DNA from: JAVVHH01 sp965199585
GTDB lineage: Bacteria; Pseudomonadota; Alphaproteobacteria; Acetobacterales; Acetobacteraceae
Direction: 5' to 3'
Assembly: GCA_965199585.1 (NCBI GenBank)
Contig: CBDASI010000002.1
Coordinates: forward strand, 1,736,001-1,800,000
DNA: 64,000 nt
Part shown: positions 26,086 to 34,646 of the stretch, piece after piece
Layout of the letters: every line of letters starts with the position of its first letter
Numbering within the stretch: position 1 is the stretch's first letter
Translations under genes and position numbers: made by a program
The notes under the pieces: model-generated
The model's input: only the letters and a program-made list of their open reading frames with translations
Database searches by the model: none
Told to the model about the DNA's origin: nothing

Positions 26086-26996
26086 GCGACACGGTCCGCC
26101 GCCCAGGCACCGTCTCGACGCTGCTCCGCCGGCCCGCCGGGCTGATCGGCGCGACGCTGGTCGCCATCGTGGTGCTCGCCGCGCTGCTGGCGCCGTGGAT
26201 CGCGCCGGCCGACCCGGTCATGGTGAACCTGGCCGTCAAGCTACAGCCGCCGGGGGCGGCGCATTGGTTGGGCACCGACCAGACCGGGCGGGATCTTTTG
26301 AGCCGGATCCTGTGGGGGGCGCGGCCATCATTGGCCGTGGGGCTGGTCGCCGTATTGATCGGCCTCGTCGGCGGCTGCGGCGTCGGTCTGACAGCGGGCT
26401 ATTACCGCGGCCTCTGGGCGCAGGCGTCGATGCGGGTGATGGACGGGCTGGCGTCCATACCACTGCTGATCTGGGCCATCGCCGTGATCGGCATCGTCGG
26501 CGTCGGCCCCGTGCACATCGGGTCGCTCCAATTGCCGAACGAGGCCAAGGTCGCGCTGCTGATCGGCCTCTTCTACATGCCGCCCTTGGCGCGCGTCACC
26601 TATGGCAGCGCGCTGGTCGAAGCTGCGTCGGACTACGTGCGGGCGCGCCAGTCGCAGGGCGCCGGCGACGTCGCGATCCTGGTCGGCGACGTGCTGCCGA
26701 ACTGCCTGTCGCCGGTGATCGTGCAGGCCACGCTGCTGGTCGCGGTCGGGATCATCGTCGAAGCCTCGCTGAGCTTCATCGGGCTCGGGGTGGAACCGCC
26801 AAACCCGAGTTGGGGCACGATGCTGGCCGATGCGCGCAGCTTCGTCTTCACCGGGCAATGGTGGATGTCGGTCTGCCCCGGGGCGGCGATCTCCGCCAGC
26901 GTGATCGGGTTCAACCTGTTGGGCGACGCGCTGCGGGACGCGCTGGATCCGCGGCGCAGTCACGGCGCCCCCACCCTGTCCGGACTGTTGGGCTGA
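26082..26996 (+). CDS. DppC-type ABC transporter permease
   Basis: 304 residues. An N-terminal hydrophobic helix leads into HWLGTDQTGRDLLSRILWGARPSL, the DppC hallmark. The coupling loop is ASDYVRARQSQGAGDVAILVGDVLPNCLSP, and EASLSFIGLGVEPPNPSWG follows. ATG 26082 overlaps the DppB stop (ATGA). It ends in TGATG with the ATPase gene, so translation of the whole importer is coupled. Confidence 0.93.
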   Translation: MSDTVRRPGTVSTLLRRPAGLIGATLVAIVVLAALLAPWIAPADPVMVNLAVKLQPPGAAHWLGTDQTGRDLLSRILWGARPSLAVGLVAVLIGLVGGCGVGLTAGYYRGLWAQASMRVMDGLASIPLLIWAIAVIGIVGVGPVHIGSLQLPNEAKVALLIGLFYMPPLARVTYGSALVEAASDYVRARQSQGAGDVAILVGDVLPNCLSPVIVQATLLVAVGIIVEASLSFIGLGVEPPNPSWGTMLADARSFVFTGQWWMSVCPGAAISASVIGFNLLGDALRDALDPRRSHGAPTLSGLLG

Positions 26997-27952
26997 TGCC
27001 GCTGCTCGAGGTCAAGGACCTGCACGTCGGCTTTCCGAGTCATGGACGGATGCTGGAGGTGGTGCGTGGCGTGTCGTTCACGCTCGAGCCCGGCGAGGCG
27101 CTGGGCCTGGTCGGCGAGTCCGGCTCCGGCAAGAGCCAGACGGCGCTCTCAATCTTGCGGTTGCTGAAGCCGCCGGGGCGGATCCTGTCCGGGAGCGTGC
27201 GGTTCGAAGGCGTGGAGCTGACGCAACTCGATGATCGCGCCATGTCCGCGCTGCGCGGCGCCGGGCTGTCGATGGTATTCCAGGACGCGATGGCGTCGCT
27301 CAATCCCGCGTTCACCATCGGCACCCAGATCACCGACGCGATCCGGGCGCACCGCCCGGTGACCCGGTCGGCCGCGCGCGACCTCGCCGTGGATGCGCTG
27401 ACCCGGGTCGGCATCCGGGAGGCCGGCAGCCGACTGACGCAGTATCCACACCAGTTCTCCGGCGGCATGCGGCAGCGCGCGCTGATCGCGATGGCGATCG
27501 CCTGCCGCCCGCGCCTGCTGGTGGCCGACGAACCGACCACGGCGCTGGACGTGACGGTGCAGGCGCAGATCGTCCGCCTGCTCGCCGAATTGCGGCAGGA
27601 GCTGGGCCTGGCGCTGCTGTTCATCACCCATAATCTGGATCTCATGGCGCAGATCTGTGACCGCGCGCTGGTGATGTATGGCGGGCTGGTGCTGGAGGAG
27701 GCGCCGGTGGCGGCGCTGTTCGCCACGCCGCACCAGCCGTACACGGCGGCGCTGATGGGCTGCGTGCCGCGCTTGTCGGATGTGCCGGGGCAGTTAGGCG
27801 TGATCGAGGGCGCGCCGCCGATCGCGGGACGCATGGGACCGGGCTGCCCGTTCGAGCCGCGCTGTTCCCAGCGCATCGACCGTTGCGTGACCGAGCGTCC
27901 TCCCGAGCGGATGGACGGCGACCGGCGCGTGACCTGCTGGGTGGCGGCATGA
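26996..27952 (+). CDS. DppD-type ABC transporter ATP-binding protein
   Basis: 318 residues. Walker A is GESGSGKS, signature FSGGMRQR, Walker B LLVADEPTTALDV, switch His in FITHNLDL. The C-terminal oligopeptide-transporter domain carries GCPFEPRCSQRIDRC, a cysteine cluster common in this subfamily. The start at 26996 is fixed by TGATG overlap; the frame is open much further upstream but that part only shadows the permease. Works as a heterodimer with the next gene. Confidence 0.93.
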   Translation: MPLLEVKDLHVGFPSHGRMLEVVRGVSFTLEPGEALGLVGESGSGKSQTALSILRLLKPPGRILSGSVRFEGVELTQLDDRAMSALRGAGLSMVFQDAMASLNPAFTIGTQITDAIRAHRPVTRSAARDLAVDALTRVGIREAGSRLTQYPHQFSGGMRQRALIAMAIACRPRLLVADEPTTALDVTVQAQIVRLLAELRQELGLALLFITHNLDLMAQICDRALVMYGGLVLEEAPVAALFATPHQPYTAALMGCVPRLSDVPGQLGVIEGAPPIAGRMGPGCPFEPRCSQRIDRCVTERPPERMDGDRRVTCWVAA

Positions 27953-28761
27953 GACCGCTCCTGCAGCTGGAGGGCGTGGGCAAGACCTACCGGCTCGATG
28001 ATCGCCTCCTCGCCCGGATGACCGGGCGGACCCGCAGCCTGGCCGCCGTCTCCGGGGTGGACCTGGTTCTGCGCCGAGGCGACGTGCTGGGCGTGGTGGG
28101 CGAGAGCGGCTGCGGCAAGTCCACCTTGGCGCGCATGATCCTGGGCATGGAAACGCCGTCGGCGGGGCGGATCCATTTCGATGGCCAGGACATCACGGCG
28201 CTCTCCGGCGCGGCGCTCATCCCGATCCGCAAGCGGATGCAGATGGTGTTCCAGGATCCCGGCGGCTCGCTCAACCCGCGCAAGACTGTGCGCCGGGTGC
28301 TGACGGAGAGCCTCGGCCTGGCCGGCGTGCCGTCGCAGGAACGCGCCGGCGCCGCGGTCTCACTGCTCGAGCGCGTCGGCCTGAACGCGACGCAGCTCGA
28401 CCGCTACCCGCACGAGCTGTCCGGCGGCCAGCGTCAGCGGGTGGCGATCGCGCGGGCGCTGGCGATGAAGCCGGACCTGATCGTCGCCGACGAGCCGGTC
28501 TCCGCCCTGGATGTCTCGCTGCAGGCCCAGATCATCCGTCTGCTGATGCGGCTGCGTGACGAACTCGGCCTGACGCTGATCTTCATCAGCCACGATCTCG
28601 CGCTGGTGCATCATCTGTGCAGCGAGGTCGTTGTCATGCAGGCCGGCCGGATCGTCGAGCGCGGCGCACCGGCCGACGTGCTGCACCGTCCGACCCACGC
28701 GTACACCAAGCTCCTGCTCGATGCGGTCCCGCGTGTCGAGGCGTTGGCCGGGCATGGCTGA
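27949..28761 (+). CDS. DppF-type ABC transporter ATP-binding protein
   Basis: 270 residues with GESGCGKS Walker A, LSGGQRQR signature, LIVADEPVSALDV Walker B and FISHDLALV. The gene ends soon after the nucleotide-binding domain (DAVPRVEALAGHG) and lacks the C-terminal cysteine-containing extension present in the DppD partner and in the other DppF proteins of this window. ATG 27949 overlaps the previous stop. Its end overlaps the amidase start by 8 bp. Confidence 0.92.
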   Translation: MRPLLQLEGVGKTYRLDDRLLARMTGRTRSLAAVSGVDLVLRRGDVLGVVGESGCGKSTLARMILGMETPSAGRIHFDGQDITALSGAALIPIRKRMQMVFQDPGGSLNPRKTVRRVLTESLGLAGVPSQERAGAAVSLLERVGLNATQLDRYPHELSGGQRQRVAIARALAMKPDLIVADEPVSALDVSLQAQIIRLLMRLRDELGLTLIFISHDLALVHHLCSEVVVMQAGRIVERGAPADVLHRPTHAYTKLLLDAVPRVEALAGHG

Positions 28762-29872
28762 CGCCTCGGTCCTCGCCGGCCTGCGGTTCGTGGCGAAGGA
28801 CCTGTTCGACGTGGGCGATCGCGCGCCGACTTGCGGGTTGGCGGCCGCGCCATACCCGAGCCGCGGGGCCACGGCTGGGGTCATCGCGCGTCTGCAGTCG
28901 GCAGGCGCGGTGCTGACCGGGTTCGCGACGATGACGCCGCTGGCCTACGAGCCCTCCGGCGCCAACCCGGCCCAAGGCCGGCCGCTGAACCCGGTGAGCG
29001 CCGCCCATATTTGCGGCGGCTCGTCGTCCGGCTCCGCGGTCGCGGTCGCGTCCGGGCTGGTGCCGGTCGCGATCGGGACGGATACCGGCGGCTCGTTGCG
29101 CATTCCGGCGCAATGCTGCGGCGTGACGGCGTGGAAGCCGAGCTTCGGCCTCGTGCCGATCGACGGCGCCATGCGACTCGCGCCCAGCCTCGACACGATC
29201 GGTTTCCTGGCCGGCACCGCCGCGCCACTGCGCGACCTGGCGCCGCTGTTCGACAGCGCGTCGCCGCCGGCGATCCGCAGCGTGGCGCTGGCCAAGGACG
29301 TGTTCGCCGGGTGCGACCGCCCGGTTGCCCGCGCGGCCTGCGCCGCTGCCAGCGCCTTGCGCGCCCTCGGATGCGAGACGCCGCGTGCCGCCGCCGAACC
29401 GCTCATCGCCGCCTGCGACGGGCCGGTCCTCGCGCTCATGCAGGGTGAGGCCGCCACCCAACATCGCTCCCTGATCGACGGCGACGCGCTCGACCCCACG
29501 CTCCGCGCTCGCCTCGCGAAGGGACTTGCGATCTCCGCCGCCGCGCTGGACGAGAGCCGCGATACGCTCGGCAGGTTGGCCGGCAGCGCGCTGGATGCGG
29601 TGTTCGCCGGCGCCGATGCGTTGCTGCTACCGGTCATGCGGATCACCACACCGCTGGTCGCGCAGTGCGAACCGGGGGCACCGGGCTTCTCCGGCCGTAC
29701 GCTCTACGCCCTGTCCGCTCTCACGCGCTGGGTGAACGGTCTCGGCCTGCCCGCCGTCAGCGTCGTGACCGGGCACGACGATGTCGGTCTGCCGGTCTCG
29801 ATGCAGATCGTGGGCCGGCCAGGGTCGGACCGTGCTCTGCTCGACCTTGCCGTCGCGTTGCAAACCGTCTGA
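28754..29872 (+). CDS. Amidase-signature family hydrolase, N-terminally short
   Basis: Hydrolyses a carboxamide with a Ser-cisSer-Lys triad. Lys15 lies in FVAKDLFDV, the glycine/serine loop in GGSSSGS (88-94) and the nucleophile Ser114 in GTDTGGSLRIPA. At 372 residues it lacks the roughly 50-70 residues that normally precede the catalytic Lys, and no start further upstream is available because the ATPase gene occupies that DNA in another frame. ATG 28754 overlaps that gene by 8 bp. All triad motifs are intact, so it is probably active. Likely acts on an amide brought in by the upstream importer. Confidence 0.85.
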   Translation: MADASVLAGLRFVAKDLFDVGDRAPTCGLAAAPYPSRGATAGVIARLQSAGAVLTGFATMTPLAYEPSGANPAQGRPLNPVSAAHICGGSSSGSAVAVASGLVPVAIGTDTGGSLRIPAQCCGVTAWKPSFGLVPIDGAMRLAPSLDTIGFLAGTAAPLRDLAPLFDSASPPAIRSVALAKDVFAGCDRPVARAACAAASALRALGCETPRAAAEPLIAACDGPVLALMQGEAATQHRSLIDGDALDPTLRARLAKGLAISAAALDESRDTLGRLAGSALDAVFAGADALLLPVMRITTPLVAQCEPGAPGFSGRTLYALSALTRWVNGLGLPAVSVVTGHDDVGLPVSMQIVGRPGSDRALLDLAVALQTV

Positions 29873-29905
29873 TGCTCGCGCCGTGATCGCCACAGGAGAC
29901 CGTCC

Positions 29906-30859
29906 ATGAAACGTCGCACGATCCTTGCCGGCCTCCCCGCCCTCGGCTTCGCCGCCGTCGCCCGCGCGGCGCCCGCCACGCTCACCGTGGGCTACCAGAA
30001 GGTCGGTCATCTCGCGCCGATCATCGAGGCCGCCGCGGCGCTGCGGCAGTCCGGCATGGACGTCACCTTGGTCGAGTTCGTCCGTTATGCCGATGCGCGG
30101 ACCGCCCTGCTGGCCGGGTCGCTCGACGTGGCCGCGGTCGGCCCGGCGGACCTGGCCATCGCGCTGGCCAACGGCTCCACCAACATGGTCGGGCTCATGG
30201 GTGTCGGTGCGTCGCCCAAATACGTCGTCGGGCGCACCGGCACCAAGTTCGATAGCTGGAGCGACATCGCCGGCAAGCGCATCGCCATCGCGCCGGGCTC
30301 GGCCGTCTGGTTCCAGTTCGCGGCGACGTTGATCGAGCAGGGCATCGCCTACAACTCCTTCACCGCCGTCAACGTGCAGGGCGCCGGCACCAATCTCGAC
30401 ACCGCGCTCGAGAAGGGCGACGTCGACGCGATCGTCACCTGGGAGCCGTTCGAGTCGATCCCGGTGATGAAGGGCTACGGCTACTTTGCGAAGAACCTCG
30501 ACTATTCCGCCTCCAAGGCGGTCGGCGCCGAGCTCGGCATGCTGGTCGCCAACAAGGCCGCGCTCGCGGCCAAGCGCGACGCCATCCAGGCATTCGTCAC
30601 CGCGTACGTCGCCAAGATGAAGGAACTCGGCGCCTCGCCGGCGAAGTTCGGCACCGCCATCGCCACGCTGACCGGTCTCGACCCGGCGGTCTCCACCCGC
30701 ATCGCCGAGATCATCAAGCTCGGCCCGGTCATCACCCCCGAGCAGGTCAAGCGTCAGGCCAAGGCGTTCACCGAGCTCGGCGTGATCCCGAAGGACGTCT
30801 CGGGCGAGATCGATCGTTACTGGGACGCCAGCCTGCTCGAGACGGCGATGAAGGCGTGA
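29906..30859 (+). CDS. NMT1/SsuA/TauA-type substrate-binding protein
   Basis: 317 residues with a short twin-arginine-like signal (MKRRTILAGLPALGFAAVARA). The mature domain has LTVGYQKVGHLAPIIEAA, DVAAVGPADLAIALANG and WEPFESIPVMKG, the SsuA/TauA arrangement. ATG 29906 follows an AGGAG-like site. It is coupled by GTGA to its permease. Third importer component type in this arm: here a single permease gene serves as homodimer, unlike the two-permease system at 5457-8756. Confidence 0.9.
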   Translation: MKRRTILAGLPALGFAAVARAAPATLTVGYQKVGHLAPIIEAAAALRQSGMDVTLVEFVRYADARTALLAGSLDVAAVGPADLAIALANGSTNMVGLMGVGASPKYVVGRTGTKFDSWSDIAGKRIAIAPGSAVWFQFAATLIEQGIAYNSFTAVNVQGAGTNLDTALEKGDVDAIVTWEPFESIPVMKGYGYFAKNLDYSASKAVGAELGMLVANKAALAAKRDAIQAFVTAYVAKMKELGASPAKFGTAIATLTGLDPAVSTRIAEIIKLGPVITPEQVKRQAKAFTELGVIPKDVSGEIDRYWDASLLETAMKA

Positions 30860-31719
30860 GCGCCAGCGCGGCCGTCGCCGCTCCATCGGATCGGGCGGAG
30901 CGCCGGCCGCAGCGACGCCGTCAGATCGGCCGCAGCCTGCTGGCGTTGGTGCTGCCGGTGGCGGCGGTCGCGCTGTGGCAGTTGGGCGGAACCGATGGCG
31001 CGCTCGCCGGCGGCGCGTTGCCGACGCCGGACCGGGTCTGGACCGCTTGGCTGAGCTGGGCGTTCGGCCATGCCGGGCCGATGACGCTGTCGCCCTATGT
31101 CGGCACCTGGGCCGCCGCCCTCGGCCACTCCGCCGAGCGCGTGGCCGAGGGGTTCGCCGTCGCCATCCTGCTGGGCGTGCCGCTCGGCCTGATCATCGGC
31201 TGGTCGCGGCTGGCTTCGGCCATGATCGATCCGACGATCCAGTGGCTCCGCCCGGTGCCGATCACGGCCTGGCTGCCGATCTCGCTGGCCATCTTCGGCA
31301 TCCGCGATTTCGGCGCGATCTTCCTGATCACGATCGGCGCCTTCTACCCGATCGTGATCAACACCACGCAGGGCGCCCGCGGCGTCGACAAGAACTGGAT
31401 CCGGGCGGCGCTGATGATGGGGGCCGGGCAGACCGACATCCTGCGCCGGGTCGTGTTGCCGGCGGCGATGCCGTCGATCTTCGCCGGGCTGCGCATCGGC
31501 CTCGGGATCGCCTGGACGGCGGTCATCGTGGCGGAGATGGTCGCGGTGAAATCCGGCCTCGGCTACGTGCTATGGGACGCTTATTACGTGGGCCGCATGG
31601 ATATCGTGATCGCCGACATGGTCTCGATCGGGCTACTCGGCTTCCTGTCGGACTGGGTGTTGGTCCGGCTCGAGTTCTGGGCGCTGCGCTGGCGCCGCCT
31701 GCAATCGTTCGGGGCCTGA
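30856..31719 (+). CDS. SsuC/TauC-type ABC transporter permease
   Basis: 287 residues: a basic N-terminus (RAERRPQRRRQIGR), then about six hydrophobic segments and the coupling loop GVDKNWIRAALMMGAGQTDILRRVVLPAAMPSIFAGLRIGLGIAW. GTG 30856 overlaps the binding-protein stop as GTGA. Only one permease gene is present in this system, so it probably forms a homodimer. Confidence 0.92.
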   Translation: MSASAAVAAPSDRAERRPQRRRQIGRSLLALVLPVAAVALWQLGGTDGALAGGALPTPDRVWTAWLSWAFGHAGPMTLSPYVGTWAAALGHSAERVAEGFAVAILLGVPLGLIIGWSRLASAMIDPTIQWLRPVPITAWLPISLAIFGIRDFGAIFLITIGAFYPIVINTTQGARGVDKNWIRAALMMGAGQTDILRRVVLPAAMPSIFAGLRIGLGIAWTAVIVAEMVAVKSGLGYVLWDAYYVGRMDIVIADMVSIGLLGFLSDWVLVRLEFWALRWRRLQSFGA

Positions 31720-31720
31720 G

Positions 31721-32479
31721 ATGGCCACGATCGATCTCGCCGCCGTCGGCAAGGCCTATGCCGGCGGGGTGCGTGCGCTCGACCGGGTCGATTTCACCGT
31801 GGCGGCGGGCGAGTTCGTCGCACTGCTCGGCCCGTCCGGCTGCGGCAAATCGACCCTGCTCAACCTCGTCGCCGGCTTCGAACCGCTTACCGAGGGCAGG
31901 CTGACCTTCGATGGCGGCGGCGTCTCACGACCCGGCCCCGATCGCGGCGTGGTCTTCCAGGAGGCCTCGCTGATGCCGTGGCTCACCGTTTGGGACAACG
32001 TCGTGTTCGGGCCGGAGGTCCAGAAGGTCCCTCGCAGCGAATACGAGCCGCGCGCCCGCGAGATGCTGCGCCTGATGGGGCTCGAGCAGTTCCACCAGGC
32101 GCTGCCGGTGCAGCTCTCGGGCGGCATGCGCCAGCGCGTCGGCATCGCGCGGGCGCTGGTGATGCAGCCCAAGGCGCTGCTGATGGACGAACCGTTCGGC
32201 GCACTCGATGCGCAGACGCGGCTATCGATGCAGGAGCTGCTGCTCGATGTCTGGCAGACGCTGAAGACCACCGTGCTGTTCGTCACCCACGACATCGACG
32301 AGGCGATCCTGCTGGCCGACCGCATCTGCGTCATGACGTCACGCCCGGGCCGGATCACCCGCGAGATCCCGGTCGATCTGCCCCGCCCGCGCTCGATCGA
32401 CACTCTGACCACGGCCGGGTTCACCCGCCTCAAAGCCATCGTGATGGCCGAGATGCGGGGCGCTTCCGTGCCGCACTGA
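31721..32479 (+). CDS. SsuB/TauB-type ABC transporter ATP-binding protein
   Basis: 252 residues. GPSGCGKS Walker A, LSGGMRQR signature, ALLMDEPFGALD Walker B and FVTHDIDEAILLADR. The C-terminal REIPVDLPRPR is typical of nitrate/sulfonate/taurine ATPases. ATG 31721 starts one base after the permease stop. Completes the 29906-32479 importer. Confidence 0.93.
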   Translation: MATIDLAAVGKAYAGGVRALDRVDFTVAAGEFVALLGPSGCGKSTLLNLVAGFEPLTEGRLTFDGGGVSRPGPDRGVVFQEASLMPWLTVWDNVVFGPEVQKVPRSEYEPRAREMLRLMGLEQFHQALPVQLSGGMRQRVGIARALVMQPKALLMDEPFGALDAQTRLSMQELLLDVWQTLKTTVLFVTHDIDEAILLADRICVMTSRPGRITREIPVDLPRPRSIDTLTTAGFTRLKAIVMAEMRGASVPH

Positions 32480-32487
32480 GAGGCGCC

Positions 32488-33375
32488 ATGGCCAATCCGC
32501 GTATCCCGTACCGCCTGTCGCCCAGCGTTGCGCCGCTGCCGCCGTTCCAGGGCAAGCGCATCCTGGTGCACCTCGTCGTCAACGTGGAGCATTGGGTGTT
32601 CGAGCAAGCGATGCCGCGCACGATCATCACGCCGCCGCATGGCCGCGAGACGGTGCCGGACGTGCCGAACTTCTCCTGGGCGGATTATGGCATGCGTGCC
32701 GGGCTGCCGCGGCTGCTCGACGTTCTGGACGGCCTGCCGGCGTCGACCAGCTTCAACGCCGGCGTCGTCGACGCCTATCCGCCCGCCGCGGACGCCATGC
32801 TCAAGGCAGGCTGGGAGTTCATCGCCCATGGCATGCACCAGCGCGCCACCAACCATGTCGAGGGCGGCGAGGGCGCGCTGATCCAGGCCTGCCTCGACAA
32901 GATCGCCGGTTTCACCGGCGTGCGTCCGCGCGGCTGGCTATCGCCCGGGTTGCGCGAGACCGTCCACACGCCGGATCTGCTGAAGCAGGCTGGTGTGGAT
33001 TACGTTTGCGACTGGGTGGTCGACGACGTGCCGTCTTACCTCACGACCGAGCACGGGCCGCTGGTGGCAATGCCGTACAATCTCGAGATCAACGACTCGA
33101 TCGTCTACGCCGTGGAGCGGCACGCGACCGGCGAGCTGTTCAGCCGGATCGAGCGCACGGTGCGGGAGTTCGAGACCGAGTGCACCCGGCAGGTCCGTGT
33201 GCTGGCCATCGGGCTGCATCCGCATCTGATCGGCGTTCCGCATCGGATCGACGAGCTCCGCCGGGCGCTGGACCTGCTGCGGCGCTCTAACGACACGGTG
33301 TTCACCACCGGCAGTGCGATCTGCGATTGGTTCACGACGGCGAGCCCGCCTTCCCCCGACCTAGGGGCGCTCTAG
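32488..33375 (+). CDS. Polysaccharide-deacetylase-fold hydrolase, PuuE/cyclic-imidase-like
   Basis: 295 residues of the NodB/deacetylase fold. The usual TFDDG motif is replaced by VNVEHW near residue 36, as in the PuuE (allantoinase) and cyclic imide hydrolase branch. A metal-type His pair is in FIAHGMHQR, and a GLHPHLIGVPHRIDEL segment matches the C-terminal GLHCRLIGRP block of PuuE. So it probably opens a cyclic ureide or imide rather than acting on sugar. Start ATG 32488, 8 bp after the ATPase stop. Its last 15 bp overlap the end of the convergent monooxygenase gene. Substrate open. Confidence 0.78.
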   Translation: MANPRIPYRLSPSVAPLPPFQGKRILVHLVVNVEHWVFEQAMPRTIITPPHGRETVPDVPNFSWADYGMRAGLPRLLDVLDGLPASTSFNAGVVDAYPPAADAMLKAGWEFIAHGMHQRATNHVEGGEGALIQACLDKIAGFTGVRPRGWLSPGLRETVHTPDLLKQAGVDYVCDWVVDDVPSYLTTEHGPLVAMPYNLEINDSIVYAVERHATGELFSRIERTVREFETECTRQVRVLAIGLHPHLIGVPHRIDELRRALDLLRRSNDTVFTTGSAICDWFTTASPPSPDLGAL

Positions 33376-34644
33376 CCCTAACGTGTCGCGCAAGGTGGTG
33401 CCGGGATAGCGGCGGCGGAACCAGCCGCGCTCCTGCAGGATGGGGATGACCAGCTCTGTGAAGCTGCCGAACCCCTCGTGGAAGTAGGGCGGCATGATGT
33501 TGAAGCCGTCCGCCGCGCCGGTGGTGAACCAGGTGCCCAGCGTGTCGGCCACCCGTTCCGCCGAACCGCACAGCACCCAATGCCCACGCGCCGCGGCGGT
33601 CAGATTGTAAAGGTCGCGCAGGGTCATCGACTCCCGCCGGGCCTTGCTCAGCATCACGCGGCTGAAGCTGTGATACGTGTCCGGCAACGCGAGATCCGGC
33701 ACCGGGCCGTCGAGTGGATAGCCGCTCATGTCCACGCCCAGCCGGTCCGACAGCAAAGCCAGGGCGTTGCCGGAATCCACAAAGCTTTGAAGCTGCGCCA
33801 GCGTATCGAACGCCTCGCGGTCGGTGCGGCCGACCACCGGCATGACGCCGGGCAGGATCTTCACCGTGTCGGGGTCTCGGCCCAGGGCGGGGAGGCGGGC
33901 CTTGAAGGCGGCGTAGTGCGCGCGGGCTTCGTCGATGTCCTGTTCGACGGAGAACACCACGTCGGCCGTGGCCGCCGCCAGTGCCTGACCAGGCTCCGAG
34001 CCGCCGGCCTGCAGCACCACGGGATGCCCCTGCGGCGCACGGCCGATGTTGAGCGGCCCGGCAACGCTGAAATGCGGTCCGTCATGGTCGATGCGGTGGA
34101 CGCGGGCCGGGTCGATATATTGGCCGGTGGCGCGATCGGCGACGATCGCGCCGTCCGCCCAGCCATCCCACAGGCGCTTGACCACGTCGACGAACTCGGT
34201 GGCGATCGTGTAGCGCTCGGCGTGGTTCGGGTGCAGGCGGCCGAAATTGCCGGCGGCAGCCGGGTTCGCGCCGGTCACGGCGTTCCAGGCGGCGCGGCCA
34301 TGGCTGATGTGGTCGAGCGAGGCAAAGGCGCGGGCGACGGTGAACGGGTCGCTATACGTGGTCGACATGGTCGCACCCAGGCCGATGTGCCGCGTTGTCG
34401 CGGCAATGGCGGCGAGCATGGTGAGCGGTTCCAGGCGGGCCGTGTAGGACGGGTGGGTGGCCGGGTCGGCGTAGAGGTTGTCGCCCATGAAGATCATGTC
34501 GAAGCAGGCGCGTTCCGCGTCGGCGGCGATGCGCTGGATGGCGTCGATGTCTTGAAAGCTGTCCACCGCCCCCGGCATGCGCCAGCCCGCGACGTGACTG
34601 CCCGTGCCCAAGAGGAACAGGCCGAGATGCATCTGACGCGGCAT
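33361..34644 (-). CDS. NtaA/SnaA/DszA-type FMN-dependent monooxygenase
   Basis: 427 residues, bacterial-luciferase fold of the NtaA branch. HLGLFLLGTGSHVAGWRMPGA opens the protein, MIFMGDNLY and ISHGRAAWNAVTGANPAAAGNFG follow, and QAGGSEPGQALAA is the FMN-phosphate region. It needs FMNH2 from a separate reductase, not encoded nearby. Enzymes of this group oxidise nitrilotriacetate, EDTA, sulfones and similar compounds. Last gene of the GntR-controlled leftward run. ATG 34644 is 2 bp past the permease stop. Substrate is presumably the ligand of the adjacent importer or a derivative. Confidence 0.88.
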   Translation of the reverse strand: MPRQMHLGLFLLGTGSHVAGWRMPGAVDSFQDIDAIQRIAADAERACFDMIFMGDNLYADPATHPSYTARLEPLTMLAAIAATTRHIGLGATMSTTYSDPFTVARAFASLDHISHGRAAWNAVTGANPAAAGNFGRLHPNHAERYTIATEFVDVVKRLWDGWADGAIVADRATGQYIDPARVHRIDHDGPHFSVAGPLNIGRAPQGHPVVLQAGGSEPGQALAAATADVVFSVEQDIDEARAHYAAFKARLPALGRDPDTVKILPGVMPVVGRTDREAFDTLAQLQSFVDSGNALALLSDRLGVDMSGYPLDGPVPDLALPDTYHSFSRVMLSKARRESMTLRDLYNLTAAARGHWVLCGSAERVADTLGTWFTTGAADGFNIMPPYFHEGFGSFTELVIPILQERGWFRRRYPGTTLRDTLGLERP

Positions 34645-34646
34645 GG

